From the NCBI RefSeq assembly GCF_017873435.1, contig NZ_JAGGKG010000001.1, positions 434,001 to 498,000 of the forward strand: a stretch of 64,000 bases of DNA, written 5' to 3'. A program made the position numbers and the translations under genes. Position 1 is the stretch's first letter. Every line of letters starts with the position of its first letter. The DNA comes from Paenibacillus turicensis (GTDB lineage Bacteria > Bacillota > Bacilli > Paenibacillales > Paenibacillaceae). Positions 16,862 to 27,671 of this stretch are shown piece by piece. Under the pieces are notes generated by a model, which had not been told where the DNA came from, made no database searches, and worked only from the letters and a program-made list of their open reading frames with translations.

Positions 16862-17770
16862 ATGCAGGAGAATGGGAGAAAGAAAACAGTAATCCATCGT
16901 TGCAGACTTACTTTTATCGCTGTACTAATCACATTAACGACTGCTTGCTCTAATGAGCAGTTACAACAAGTAAATGAACCACAAAATTCGCAGGTCAATC
17001 ATGTAAATCAGCATAATACAAATACAAGTAATGTCAATTCTAGTATAGACTCAGCAGTACCTGCTCAGGCTCATACTATGCATTGGTCTTACGAAGGAGA
17101 GACTGGTCCAGAGTATTGGGGCGCTTTAGAGGATGACTACTCCACCTGCAAACGTGGTCAACTGCAATCCCCGATCAATATCGAACATAATAAGCTTACT
17201 ACGGTTAACGACTTACAGCCACTTAAGCTGAACTATCACACATCAAAAGCGCACATTGTAAACAATGGTCATACGATTCAATTGAATATAGATAATAATA
17301 GTAATCAAATGATATTAGAAGATACCAAATACACCTTAAACCAGTTTCATTTCCATCACCCTAGTGAGCATCAAATAGATGGAAAACATACTGAAATGGA
17401 GCTACATCTTGTGCATAAAAGTGAAACGGGGCAAACTGCAGTTTTAGGTGTGCCGATTATATCTGAACAAGAAAATGAAGCATTTGAATCTATTTGGAAT
17501 CAATTGCCGCAACAAGAAACAAAAGAACCGATCTCATTAGAGCAGCCAATAGATATTCCAAGTCTCCTCCCCACTGATCTGCATTCTATTCGATATACAG
17601 GATCACTAACCACTCCACCATGTAGTGAGGAGGTTAGCTGGGTTGTACTTGATCATCCCATTGAAATGTCCCAAGCACAAATAGCTAAGTTTGCTGAAAT
17701 ATTCCCAGATAACCATCGACCTATACAACCCTTATTAGATCGCTCAGTACAGTCAGAACGAGTAGAGTAA
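16862..17770 (+). CDS. Alpha-class carbonic anhydrase, lipoprotein
   Basis: 302 residues. A type II signal peptide ends in the lipobox LTTAC (Cys near 29), followed by a long Asn/Gln/Ser-rich tether, then the alpha-carbonic anhydrase domain (about 75-295). Catalytic features are present: HWSYEGETGPEYWG, QSPINI, the zinc ligand strand FHFHHPSEH with the third ligand in ELHLVHK, and the YTGSLTTPPCSE signature. It interconverts CO2 and bicarbonate at the outer face of the membrane. GAGAGGGAAGG precedes the ATG. Single gene with a terminator; an FNR-like box overlaps its likely promoter. Confidence 0.9.
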   Translation: MQENGRKKTVIHRCRLTFIAVLITLTTACSNEQLQQVNEPQNSQVNHVNQHNTNTSNVNSSIDSAVPAQAHTMHWSYEGETGPEYWGALEDDYSTCKRGQLQSPINIEHNKLTTVNDLQPLKLNYHTSKAHIVNNGHTIQLNIDNNSNQMILEDTKYTLNQFHFHHPSEHQIDGKHTEMELHLVHKSETGQTAVLGVPIISEQENEAFESIWNQLPQQETKEPISLEQPIDIPSLLPTDLHSIRYTGSLTTPPCSEEVSWVVLDHPIEMSQAQIAKFAEIFPDNHRPIQPLLDRSVQSERVE

Positions 17771-17800
17771 TCAAAGCAATCCAAAATTAATCCTTATAAT

Positions 17801-17832
17801 AAGGTCGCTCTGATTCATTTAAGAGCGGCCTT
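17801..17832 (+). terminator. Terminator after the carbonic anhydrase gene
   Basis: 11-bp arms (AAGGTCGCTCT at 17801, AGAGCGGCCTT at 17822, one G-U pair) with a 10-base loop, followed by TTCATTT. Confidence 0.7.
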
Positions 17833-18022
17833 TCATTTGATCTCAAAGTGTGAGTTATTCATCGTTGCTTAATAAGTAGCATAAGCTTTGTTCACATAAG
17901 GTTTCGGCTAATTGGAGACATATTTACTTGATGATTCGGGTAATTCCTTTTGGACTTCTTTATTCACCAACTTTGATATAATGGAACATATGCAACATGA
18001 TAGCTTAGAAAGAAGGGATGTC

Positions 18023-18703
18023 ATGAACAAGTGGCTTAAAGCATTACTTTATCTAGTAGGCGCGGCAATCTTAACAAGATTTATACCCTTTTCCAACTGG
18101 TTCCGGATGCTAGATACGATGATTCATGAATTTGGTCATGCTGTAGCGACGTTACTTACTTCAGGAAAAGTCAATCGCATTGAATTATATCCTAATCATA
18201 GTGGTGTCACTTATTCTTCATTATTGGCGGTGGGCTGGAGTCGGTTTATTGTATCTATCGCAGGTTATACTAGTGCCTCCGTGTTTGCGATCGCCTTATT
18301 TTTTAGTTATTCAAAATGGAAGCATACAGCAGGCTTAATCACCATTACAACGATCGCTTTATTATCAGCGCTTTTATTTGTACGTAATAGTTATGGGCTA
18401 CTTTGGTTATTTATTTTTATTTTAATTAATGTATTATTCCTAGTCATAGATGATCGGCTACGAAGCTTTTATTATTTACTCCTAGCCTTCCTATGTTTAG
18501 AGGAGTCCGTAACGGCACCTCTGACTTTGCTCATCCTTGCCATTACTTCTCCAAATCAAGCGGGCGATGCGACCAATCTGGCAAACTTAACAGGAATTCC
18601 GGCTGTATTCTGGGCATTATTTTTTGTAGCCTTTTCCATATTGTGCGCTAGGTTTGCACTTGGACTATATTGGAACAGAAGAGAGGCTAAATTAGGGGCG
18701 TGA
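18023..18703 (+). CDS. M50-type membrane metalloprotease family protein
   Basis: 226 residues from the ATG at 18023 with AGAAGGGATG just upstream; the reading frame extends further but without a site. The zinc-protease motif HEFGH lies near residues 36-40 (TMIHEFGHAVATLL), followed by several membrane helices (about 10-25, 65-95, 100-170, 195-220). This matches the Peptidase_M50B-like family. Site-2-type proteases cleave membrane substrates, but no partner anti-sigma factor or other substrate is encoded nearby, so the substrate is unknown. Single gene with its own terminator. Confidence 0.7.
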   Translation: MNKWLKALLYLVGAAILTRFIPFSNWFRMLDTMIHEFGHAVATLLTSGKVNRIELYPNHSGVTYSSLLAVGWSRFIVSIAGYTSASVFAIALFFSYSKWKHTAGLITITTIALLSALLFVRNSYGLLWLFIFILINVLFLVIDDRLRSFYYLLLAFLCLEESVTAPLTLLILAITSPNQAGDATNLANLTGIPAVFWALFFVAFSILCARFALGLYWNRREAKLGA

Positions 18704-18801
18704 GGGTTCTAACCTCGCATCCCCTTTGTTTATACTGTTAAAGAGAATCAATTTAAATTCAGTTCCTAATTATGTAAAAAACAATCCTTAAGCTTTAGTT
18801 T

Positions 18802-18829
18802 GGTAGTAGCACACTACCTATTTTTTATT
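18802..18829 (+). terminator. Terminator after the M50 gene
   Basis: Short stem GGTAGT / ACTACC (18802-18807, 18813-18818) with a 5-base loop followed by TATTTTTTATTT. Confidence 0.6.
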
Positions 18830-18947
18830 TAAGATGAACATACATAGCATATTACTCTAATACTTTTTTGTAAGCGCATTCTTTTTAATCTATTTTGAAT
18901 CACTAGAGATTGAATCAATTGCTAAGCCATGAAAGGAGTGAGTTACA

Positions 18948-20468
18948 TTGCTAAGAACGGTTACTGTTGAAAATGGAAAGGTCCGAGGGTTGCCCGCAGC
19001 AGATCCTCGTATTACGAGCTTTAAAGGAATCCCCTTTGCCGCACCACCTGTAGGTGAAAATCGCTGGCGCGCACCTCAACCAGCTCAGGATTGGGACGGT
19101 GTACTCCAAGCCTGGGATTTTGCCCCCTCCTCAATGCAATCCAAGACGGTTATTGATGACAACAACATTTATACAAGAGAATGGGATGTCGACCCTGATT
19201 ACCCTATGAGTGAAGACTGCTTATACTTAAATGTATGGACACCTGCAAAACGTACGGATGAAAATTTGCCTGTCTTTGTTTGGTATTTTGGTGGTGGTCT
19301 ACAATGGGGGCGCACGTCAGAAATGGAGTTTGATGGTGAGCGAATTGCACGCCGAGGAATTGTTGTTGTCACTGTAAATTATCGTATTAATGCCTTTGGT
19401 TTTTTATGTCATCCTGAAATTACGGCTGAAGCTCCACATGCCCCTGCTAATTTTGGACATTTAGATCAGCAAGCTGGAACACAGTGGGTGAAACGAAACA
19501 TCGCTGCCTTTGGTGGTAATCCTAACAATATAACGATTGGTGGTCAATCCGCAGGTGGAGGTAGTGTTGTTAGTCATATGACTTCACCTCAAAATAAAGG
19601 CTTATTTCAACGCGCAGTTGTTATGAGTGGAATCGCAACAGAATTATATCCCAATGTTCCGGTCCCTTCTGTGAAGGGTACTTTAGAGGAGGCTGAAAAA
19701 GAGGGAATACGTTTTTTTAACTACCTTGGGGTATCCTCACTTGCTGAAGCAAGAAAGTTAGACGCAGTATATATTCGAGATAAAATGGTGGAATACGGAA
19801 AAATGTGGCTAAGCGTCATCGATCATCAATTTTGTGTAGGTGACCCATTCGAACAAATGATTAGGTTCCAAAGAGAAATGGTACCTGTCATGCTTGGACA
19901 TACGTCCACTGAATTCCCCACTCGTCCTATAGCTGGAACATTAGAGGAACTAGAACAAATGGCAAGTCAGTTATTTGGCAAAGATGCACCCACGTTTCTA
20001 CAATTATGTCAAAGTGATACCAACGATTTAGAACATACTTTAAAGAAAGCAAGTGTACTTATGATTGAACATGCCATTCGTCTTGTTGTCCATGCTAATA
20101 GTGGACACCCTTCTGGTGGAACACCACTTTATTATTATAAGTTTGACGCTGAAATTCCGGGCTGGGATAACCCAGGCACGTTCCACTCTGTTGATTTGTG
20201 GTTTTTCTTTGAGACATTGGCAAAATGCTGGCGGCCATTTGTGGGCAAGCATTATGATTTGGCGCGTCACATGTGTAATTATTTATGTAATTTCATTGCA
20301 ACAGGCAATCCAAATGGCGCCGATTCAACAGGGGTAATTATGCCACATTGGGCACCATGCACAGCGGATGAACCATATGGTATGTTATTTGCAAATGAAG
20401 CACAATTTGTGAAGGAAAATCCAAGCCCATTAATGGAGTTTTTGGTTGAACAATATTTTAAAGAGTAA
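18948..20468 (+). CDS. Type B carboxylesterase (para-nitrobenzyl esterase-like)
   Basis: 506 residues, an alpha/beta hydrolase of the carboxylesterase type B family. FKGIPFAAPPVGENRW opens the fold, SEDCLYLNVW is the family signature, GGGLQWG forms the oxyanion loop, and the nucleophile serine lies in GGQSAGGGSV. The C-terminal catalytic His is in GTFHSVDLWFFF. Length matches B. subtilis PnbA. No signal peptide, so it is cytosolic. Starts with TTG at 18948, seven bases after AAAGGAGTG. The natural ester substrate is unknown. Confidence 0.85.
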   Translation: MLRTVTVENGKVRGLPAADPRITSFKGIPFAAPPVGENRWRAPQPAQDWDGVLQAWDFAPSSMQSKTVIDDNNIYTREWDVDPDYPMSEDCLYLNVWTPAKRTDENLPVFVWYFGGGLQWGRTSEMEFDGERIARRGIVVVTVNYRINAFGFLCHPEITAEAPHAPANFGHLDQQAGTQWVKRNIAAFGGNPNNITIGGQSAGGGSVVSHMTSPQNKGLFQRAVVMSGIATELYPNVPVPSVKGTLEEAEKEGIRFFNYLGVSSLAEARKLDAVYIRDKMVEYGKMWLSVIDHQFCVGDPFEQMIRFQREMVPVMLGHTSTEFPTRPIAGTLEELEQMASQLFGKDAPTFLQLCQSDTNDLEHTLKKASVLMIEHAIRLVVHANSGHPSGGTPLYYYKFDAEIPGWDNPGTFHSVDLWFFFETLAKCWRPFVGKHYDLARHMCNYLCNFIATGNPNGADSTGVIMPHWAPCTADEPYGMLFANEAQFVKENPSPLMEFLVEQYFKE

Positions 20469-20508
20469 AAGTGACTTGTAACGTAACATTAAATGTACCT
20501 ACACATAA

Positions 20509-20582
20509 AAAGCGTATTCTTTATCCTTCAGCGGAGAACTTAGATAGAAATTTCCCGCTCGTATGGATATTGAATACGCTTT
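20509..20582. terminator. Nested hairpin between esterase and GNAT genes
   Basis: Perfect 11-bp outer arms (AAAGCGTATTC at 20509-20519, complement at 20572-20582) enclose a 52-base insert that itself contains an AGCGG/CCGCT stem. The minus-strand exit has a run of Ts. It lies between convergent genes and probably ends both. Confidence 0.5.
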
Positions 20583-20589
20583 GTCTTAT

Positions 20590-21129
20590 TTATAAAACAT
20601 ATTCCATCTGGCGATCGTACGGTTCATGGCTAACGGACCATTCGTCTAGCTCCTCAGCGTCTACACAACCTAGCTTGTTATAAAAAGCTTGCGATTCTTC
20701 GGCAGAATGCGTAGACATATATAATTTGTGTGCGCCCATCTCCTTTGCCTTTTGTGCACAGGCTAGAAATAGTGCTTTACCAAGCCTTTTCCCTCTATAC
20801 TCATAGGAAATATGCATTTGCATCAACTTTCGATATTGACCCTGACTCCCCATAGGGGAAGCTAACAAACTTGCAAAACCAATCAATTGATCTTCCTCAT
20901 TAAATGCCCCAAACACTGCTCCCCCACTTTGAATACAAGGAGCAAGATCATCTGTAATGATTTCTTCTTTCAATTGTTCATCCCATTGCTCTATGAAGGC
21001 GATATCTTGTAAAGCCCATTCTCCATCTACCTTACGTACACACCGCTTTACTTCCTGATAGCGATTAAAATACTTTAAAAGATCGGGTTGTAAATCGGTT
21101 AAGGTTAATTCTCTAATTTTTTCTTTCAA
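20590..21129 (-). CDS. GNAT acetyltransferase
   Basis: 179 residues with GNAT features: FGAFNEEDQLIGFASLL, the acetyl-CoA loop EYRGKRLGKALFLACAQKAKEMG, and the C-terminal HSAEESQAFYNKLGC. The N-terminal 60 residues are polar and specific to this subgroup. TTG start behind AGGTGAAAC. Substrate unknown. Last gene of a minus-strand run (23077 to 20590) with a 107-residue protein and a GH43 enzyme. Confidence 0.75.
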   Translation of the reverse strand: MKEKIRELTLTDLQPDLLKYFNRYQEVKRCVRKVDGEWALQDIAFIEQWDEQLKEEIITDDLAPCIQSGGAVFGAFNEEDQLIGFASLLASPMGSQGQYRKLMQMHISYEYRGKRLGKALFLACAQKAKEMGAHKLYMSTHSAEESQAFYNKLGCVDAEELDEWSVSHEPYDRQMEYVL

Positions 21130-21161
21130 ATCGTTTCACCTATCCTGTTTGATTACTTCTC

Positions 21162-21485
21162 TTAAGCATGACGATAAACTAGCTTACACTTATCAAAATC
21201 AGCGTCTTCTTCTATACTGGTATATATCTCTACAGCATGGGTTAAATCATTTTCCAAAATTTTTTGTTGCTTAAAGCATTCCAGCACATCTAAGTACGCT
21301 GTATTTGCATCATCACAACCTAACCAGATTGTCATACTATTGTTTTCATCTTCTAAATAATCGTAACCTCGCTCAACAATTTTACCATTTGTATACAGCT
21401 CAATCGCCTCAGGAATCTCATATCGCAAATCTAAATCGGGATTAGCTAATAACACAGGATCTAACTTTACAACAATACTCTGCAT
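21162..21485 (-). CDS. Hypothetical acidic protein (107 aa)
   Basis: Acidic cytosolic protein of 107 residues without signal peptide or membrane segment. The middle (GKIVERGYDYLEDENNSMTIW) is beta-rich and the C-terminus ends in a Cys/Lys strand. The ATG follows GGAGGGTG. It sits 20 bases downstream of the GH43 gene and upstream of a GNAT gene, probably co-transcribed. I do not recognise the family. Confidence 0.5.
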   Translation of the reverse strand: MQSIVVKLDPVLLANPDLDLRYEIPEAIELYTNGKIVERGYDYLEDENNSMTIWLGCDDANTAYLDVLECFKQQKILENDLTHAVEIYTSIEEDADFDKCKLVYRHA

Positions 21486-21505
21486 ACGCTAACACCCTCC
21501 TTTAC

Positions 21506-23077
21506 TTATTTTTCAAAGCGAAAATAATCGATATCCACATATCCACCACTTTGTAACGTAGCATAATTAAAAATACCGATTCGACAGCCCATAAAATGCT
21601 CCATCGTCCATTTCAGCTTACAGCGATCGCCGATAGCCACCCATTCATTAGGTGTAGTAGCATAATAAAATTGCACAACATCCTGCGTATCATCGTTAGC
21701 GTCAATAAACTGGAAGCTAGCCTTGAGTTTAACTTCGGATGCCTCAATTTGTTGCTTAGCTAATACGTGCTCAAGCCCCTGCTCATCACGCTGCATCACA
21801 ACTACATACCGAACTCCATCCATTACCTGAACCCCAACTGAGCTGTACCCACCTAATAAAGCCACCAAGCCAGCATGATCGCCTTCCTGCATATGTGTTA
21901 AATCGATCTTTATTTCCGCTTCACACTTAGGACCTTCTGTACGTTGGGTTAACGTATTACGAGCCTGCAACACACTATTAACCACATGACTCGTTTCTAA
22001 TCGTAAAAAGCTATGTCTTTTTGTAACAGACCAATATTGATGATTCGGATTATGATTCCATTGCCAGCCTAATTTCAGCTTATTTTCCTCATATTCAAAT
22101 TCATCACTATGCGTTAATGGAACATCAGTCCCAAGCTTGATCTCTATATTTGCATCTGTATTTGCATTAGCCTTAAGCTCGATCTCTATCTCTACCTGTG
22201 CAGGTGCTTTTCCATTATGACCTAATATCGGCCATCCCTCTTCCCATGTCACAGGCATTAAGCTAGGAATTCTGCCTACTGCACCATGATCCTGCATCAT
22301 TATGCTGTACCACTTTCCGTCAGGGGTATCTACAATGCCACCTTGTGCCACACCAATTGAGCCTTGGGAAGCCCCCACACTCGTAAAGCCCATATCATCA
22401 TCCAAGATGATTTTGGACTCATAGGGTCCTAGCAGATGGGATGAACGGTAGCATAATTGCCGTTTACGTTCATTGTGGGGCCAATCACAAAAAAGCAAAT
22501 AATACATGCCATCTATTTTATAAGCATGACTACCTTCGCATGGCACATAATAGTTTTCCTTAGGGGTAGATAGTAGTAATTGATTTAATCCCCCCTCCTT
22601 AATCGCAGTTGCATCTGCGGTTAATTCGGTAATCTGAATATCCCCTGAGCCATAAATTACAAATACACGACCCTCATCAAAAAATAATGCAGGATCATGC
22701 ATAAACTTATTAATAACGTGACGTTGCCAATCCCCTTTTTCGATATCATTAGTCTGATAAATGTAAAACTGACCTGTATCATTACAGTTAAAGCACACAT
22801 AAAATTTACCCTGATTATATTTTAAGCTTGTTGCCCAAGCCCCTTTTCCGTAAATCCCCTTGCCATCCATTAGATTATGTCCATCATTATTTTCAAAGGT
22901 GTCGTACACATAACTCGCTATCTCCCAGTGTACTAAGTCCTTTGATTTAAGAATTGGACAACCTGGCATCGTATGCATACTTGTTGATATAAAATAATAG
23001 TTATCGTTCACACGTATAATATCAGGATCTGGATAGTCCGCCCAAATGATTGGATTGTTAGCAGCTAAAACTGGCAT
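21506..23077 (-). CDS. Glycoside hydrolase family 43 (beta-xylosidase / arabinofuranosidase type)
   Basis: 523 residues. N-terminal five-bladed propeller (about 5-300) with the GH43 catalytic set: base Asp in YPDPDII, pKa-modulating Asp in FMHDPALFF, and acid Glu in VPCEGSH. A C-terminal beta-sandwich (about 310-523, GH43_C2-like) follows. No signal peptide, so it acts on imported oligosaccharides in the cytosol, most likely xylo- or arabino-oligomers; exact specificity cannot be read from sequence. AGGAGG precedes the ATG and a cre-like site lies 33-46 bases upstream, fitting catabolite repression. Confidence 0.85.
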   Translation of the reverse strand: MPVLAANNPIIWADYPDPDIIRVNDNYYFISTSMHTMPGCPILKSKDLVHWEIASYVYDTFENNDGHNLMDGKGIYGKGAWATSLKYNQGKFYVCFNCNDTGQFYIYQTNDIEKGDWQRHVINKFMHDPALFFDEGRVFVIYGSGDIQITELTADATAIKEGGLNQLLLSTPKENYYVPCEGSHAYKIDGMYYLLFCDWPHNERKRQLCYRSSHLLGPYESKIILDDDMGFTSVGASQGSIGVAQGGIVDTPDGKWYSIMMQDHGAVGRIPSLMPVTWEEGWPILGHNGKAPAQVEIEIELKANANTDANIEIKLGTDVPLTHSDEFEYEENKLKLGWQWNHNPNHQYWSVTKRHSFLRLETSHVVNSVLQARNTLTQRTEGPKCEAEIKIDLTHMQEGDHAGLVALLGGYSSVGVQVMDGVRYVVVMQRDEQGLEHVLAKQQIEASEVKLKASFQFIDANDDTQDVVQFYYATTPNEWVAIGDRCKLKWTMEHFMGCRIGIFNYATLQSGGYVDIDYFRFEK

Positions 23078-23109
23078 AGAAATTCCTCCTAATTATTTTT
23101 TCATACTAT

Positions 23110-23123
23110 TGATAACGGTTACA
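23110..23123. promoter_or_regulatory. Candidate catabolite-responsive (cre) site
   Basis: TGATAACGGTTACA differs from the Bacillus cre consensus TGWAANCGNTNWCA at one position. Its place in the leader of the GH43 gene fits CcpA road-block repression. CcpA itself is not in the window. Confidence 0.5.
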
Positions 23124-23231
23124 AATAGTGAAATAGATTCTCTACTAATAAATAGGATAACTAGATTACTATTATATTAGCGAGAATTTATGAGAACTAA
23201 TGAACACTTTTGAACATAGTCAAAATGCCTA

Positions 23232-23549
23232 TTACGCAAACGGGTTAGAGTCGTCCAATACTTCTTGTATAATGACTACCGGATCTGATATTAAACCATA
23301 CTTCTCATCCTCGGGATACGTCACTGCAATCGTAGGTTCATTCCCTGCATAAGCAATGATGCTTTCCATCGAGTCCCACTTCGTACATAAAAAGAAATGT
23401 GCATATTGCCCTTGTTCTACTATTTTTAAAAATGCCCCTCGATTACCTGGAATTGCGGTTGTATCCTTAATCCCTGTTTCAAACTCATATTTCTCAAATG
23501 CTTCCTTCATTTCAATTGGAACCATACCATGCCACGTTCTTGAATACAT
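23232..23549 (-). CDS. Antibiotic biosynthesis monooxygenase-like (ABM / ferredoxin-like fold) protein
   Basis: 105 residues. The opening YSRTWHGMVPIEMKEAFEKY and the central AHFFLCTKWDSMESIIAYAG match the small dimeric ferredoxin-like (ABM superfamily) proteins found in many Bacillota. Such proteins include monooxygenases and stress proteins; no catalytic residue can be singled out. Directly follows the lipoprotein gene (stop and start adjacent, TAG-ATG), so the pair is one transcript. Confidence 0.55.
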   Translation of the reverse strand: MYSRTWHGMVPIEMKEAFEKYEFETGIKDTTAIPGNRGAFLKIVEQGQYAHFFLCTKWDSMESIIAYAGNEPTIAVTYPEDEKYGLISDPVVIIQEVLDDSNPFA

Positions 23550-24215
23550 CTATTCTCCACCTTTTACCGCTTTAAGAAAAGCATCTATTTTTACTGTTTC
23601 CTTTGCAGATGTAAAATTCAGCATTTCATCATCATAAGTATCTACCGTAAACGTTAAAGAGTCCTCATTCTTGACCTCAATCTCACGCATATTTTGATTC
23701 GATTCTAGCTGAACGATTTTCTCTATTTTATCGTTGTTCACATTTAATAAATATAAAGTTCTGCTTGAAGGTACTGTGCCGTACGTATTCCCTGTTAAAA
23801 TCAATACAAGTTCATTATTAAACCATAATACACTTTTAACGGACTTTTGCTCCCCAGCCTGTTGATGAGTAAAGATCTGTTTTTTTTCATTTTTCTCAAT
23901 GTTATAAAGCCATGCATCCCCTGCCAATTCAAACTCATAAGGAGAGACGAACACCATACTTGTCCCCGCCTCATTTATATTAGGCTTAGAGGGATAATCA
24001 TCGATAGTACTAATTTCCTGCCACTTATCCTCTCGTTTCACGTTAATAAAAGGGGGGTCATTTTCCGGATATTTCACGGTTTCATTCCATATTAGCTTAG
24101 AGGAAGGTTTAACTGGATCAGTCTCCTTTTCTTTATCATTCTGACAAGCTGCTAGCGTAAAAAGAACTATGATACTTAATGAAAGAACAGATAATGAAAC
24201 TACAAATCGCCTCAC
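23550..24215 (-). CDS. Putative lipoprotein, beta-rich
   Basis: 221 residues with a lipoprotein signal peptide (lipobox LAAC, Cys at 24), a charged tether rich in Lys, Asp and Glu, and a beta-rich body that resembles part of a TolB-like propeller (STIDDYPSKPNINEAGTSMVFVSPYEFEL..AWLYNIEKNEKKQIF). It is exported and membrane anchored. The function is unknown. GTG start behind AAGGAGTGG. It lies between the MFS transporter gene and the ABM-like gene on the same strand. Confidence 0.6.
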   Translation of the reverse strand: MRRFVVSLSVLSLSIIVLFTLAACQNDKEKETDPVKPSSKLIWNETVKYPENDPPFINVKREDKWQEISTIDDYPSKPNINEAGTSMVFVSPYEFELAGDAWLYNIEKNEKKQIFTHQQAGEQKSVKSVLWFNNELVLILTGNTYGTVPSSRTLYLLNVNNDKIEKIVQLESNQNMREIEVKNEDSLTFTVDTYDDEMLNFTSAKETVKIDAFLKAVKGGE

Positions 24216-24235
24216 TCCACCACTCCTTGTCTTTT

Positions 24236-25420
24236 TTAAGCTTTACGTCTTCGCCTTACTTCTGTTGCTAGAAATAACACACCTGCAAGCAACGAAGCAA
24301 ACGCGGCAAATAAATACATACTTGCTCCACCATAAGAATCCGAGATCGTTCCGCCGATCAACCCACCTGCCATGCCTGCCAGTCCTAGATACACCATACT
24401 TAGCAAGGAGAAGCCTGTGGCCCCTAGCTCTGGGGGAAGAATACGAGCAACGTAATGCATCGACACAAGCCAAAACACAGCAAAAGTCACTGCTGCACCT
24501 GCTTGTAGCCCAAGTAGCACCCAAGGCTCATCCGTGACATAATACATAAACCATCGCAAGGTATACACTAAACCAACAAGACCAATCAAGGTAAATTCAT
24601 GCACCTTATGCAGATGTTTGCCTAACAGCGCAAACACAGGCACCTCTACGATCGCCGCTAACGCCCAAGCCCAACCTACCATCGCATCTGAGGCACCTAA
24701 ATCCTTCATATACAGACCTAACATGACATCATTCATACGATGTGGTACTGCCATTAAAAATACAAGCAGCAAAAACCAAAGAAAGCTTTTATCCATAAAC
24801 AGCTTACGTAATGCACCAAAGGTAATACCTGCACCCTCTGCGGGTTCATCCTTAAGGAAAAACAATAACAGTAAAGGCACTAACCATACTGCCCACAGCA
24901 AGTAGGGAAGCTTATTAATACCTCCAAACAAGACTAGTAAAGTACCCCCTGTTAAAGAAATAAGCGTATAGCCAATCGATCCAAATAAGCGAAGAGAGCC
25001 ATAGGAGGAGCCACGCTTCGTTGCAGATTGTACCGAAATACTGTCCATGAGTGGCATGGAGGGCTGGAAGAAAAAATATAAGCCTAACACAAAGCACAAC
25101 GTCCCCACATAACCAGAAGACACATAAAAAAGTCCCACACTACACAAAATTGCAATCAGCCATAAAATAAAAATGATCACTTTAACGGTACGCAGACGGT
25201 CACTAATATAACCCCAAATAGGCTGGACAAGACTAGCCACAAAAGGACCAATCATCATTAAAAAACCAACCTGTGAGGAGGTGTAGCCTTGACCTGCAAA
25301 ATACAATGGTAAAAAAGGCGCTAATACAGCGAGAATCGCATATTGCCAAAAATTAAGTCCACGCAATACTAGCATTTGCTTATCTTTGGTCACTTTCCCT
25401 GTTGTTGCATCAAGTTTCAA
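24236..25420 (-). CDS. MFS transporter (HcaT/LacY-like)
   Basis: About 394 residues with 12 predicted membrane helices. MFS loop motifs are visible at GYISDRLRTVKV (motif A after helix 2) and at the second-half equivalent. The layout and the FLPLYFAGQGYTSSQVGFLM opening resemble the phenylpropionate/nucleoside-proton symporter group. The TTG at 25420 is chosen because GGAGAG lies seven bases upstream; the TTG at 25435 lacks a site. Substrate unknown; sugars or oligosaccharides are possible given the neighbouring GH43 genes. Confidence 0.75.
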   Translation of the reverse strand: MKLDATTGKVTKDKQMLVLRGLNFWQYAILAVLAPFLPLYFAGQGYTSSQVGFLMMIGPFVASLVQPIWGYISDRLRTVKVIIFILWLIAILCSVGLFYVSSGYVGTLCFVLGLYFFFQPSMPLMDSISVQSATKRGSSYGSLRLFGSIGYTLISLTGGTLLVLFGGINKLPYLLWAVWLVPLLLLFFLKDEPAEGAGITFGALRKLFMDKSFLWFLLLVFLMAVPHRMNDVMLGLYMKDLGASDAMVGWAWALAAIVEVPVFALLGKHLHKVHEFTLIGLVGLVYTLRWFMYYVTDEPWVLLGLQAGAAVTFAVFWLVSMHYVARILPPELGATGFSLLSMVYLGLAGMAGGLIGGTISDSYGGASMYLFAAFASLLAGVLFLATEVRRRRKA

Positions 25421-25552
25421 CTGTAATCTCTCCAATTCTGCAAACTCTAAAAACGATCACAAACCAAATCCCATCGTAATCATAGATCAAATATGTCATC
25501 CCTTCAAGACTAACCTTTGGATAATTTATACTTTAGCTTATAAAAAATAAAA

Positions 25553-25609
25553 ACCACCTATATATTCGCTTAGGGACTGCTCCCCTTTCATAGCAAATAT
25601 ATAGATGGT
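25553..25609 (-). terminator. Terminator after the flavoreductase gene
   Basis: 18-bp imperfect inverted repeat (arms at 25553-25570 and 25592-25609, core CTATATATT / AATATATAG) around a 21-base loop, 17 bases beyond the stop at 25626, with A-rich exit. Confidence 0.6.
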
Positions 25610-25625
25610 ATTTCAGATCCTAATC

Positions 25626-27437
<1,812 letters not shown>

Positions 27438-27525
27438 TTAACTTCATTTAATTTTGCAGTTCACAATGAATTCTCAATAAGCAAAACGACTGCTTTTACT
27501 TTGAGCTAGACATGAATCGTGTTTC

Positions 27526-27543
27526 ATGTGAAAATATGCACAA
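27526..27543. promoter_or_regulatory. FNR-like box upstream of the flavoreductase
   Basis: ATGTGA-AAATAT-GCACAA, which has the TGTGA-N6-GCACA form also found twice before the formate/nitrite channel gene. Its centre is about 112 bases upstream of the flavoreductase ATG, suitable for a class II activator position with a leader of about 70 bases. Anaerobic control is expected for such a reductase. No FNR gene is in the window. Confidence 0.45.
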
Positions 27544-27671
27544 GACCATTATAAAATTGTTCTTTAGGGATGTATTTGCACAATTTAGATTTTTTTTATC
27601 TTTTTCGGACTTCATATAAAAATATTTAATTATACAAATGGATCCTACTACTAAGGAGATGGCAACAGGAA

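Noticed and set aside
20471..20683. 70-codon ORF after the esterase gene
   Set aside because: It spans the nested terminator hairpin and the end of the GNAT gene on the other strand; no ribosome site or coding character.
25440..25470. cre-like site upstream of the MFS gene
   Set aside because: The best match (TGTGATCGTTTTTA) has two mismatches, one in the conserved core arms, and is not convincing in AT-rich DNA.
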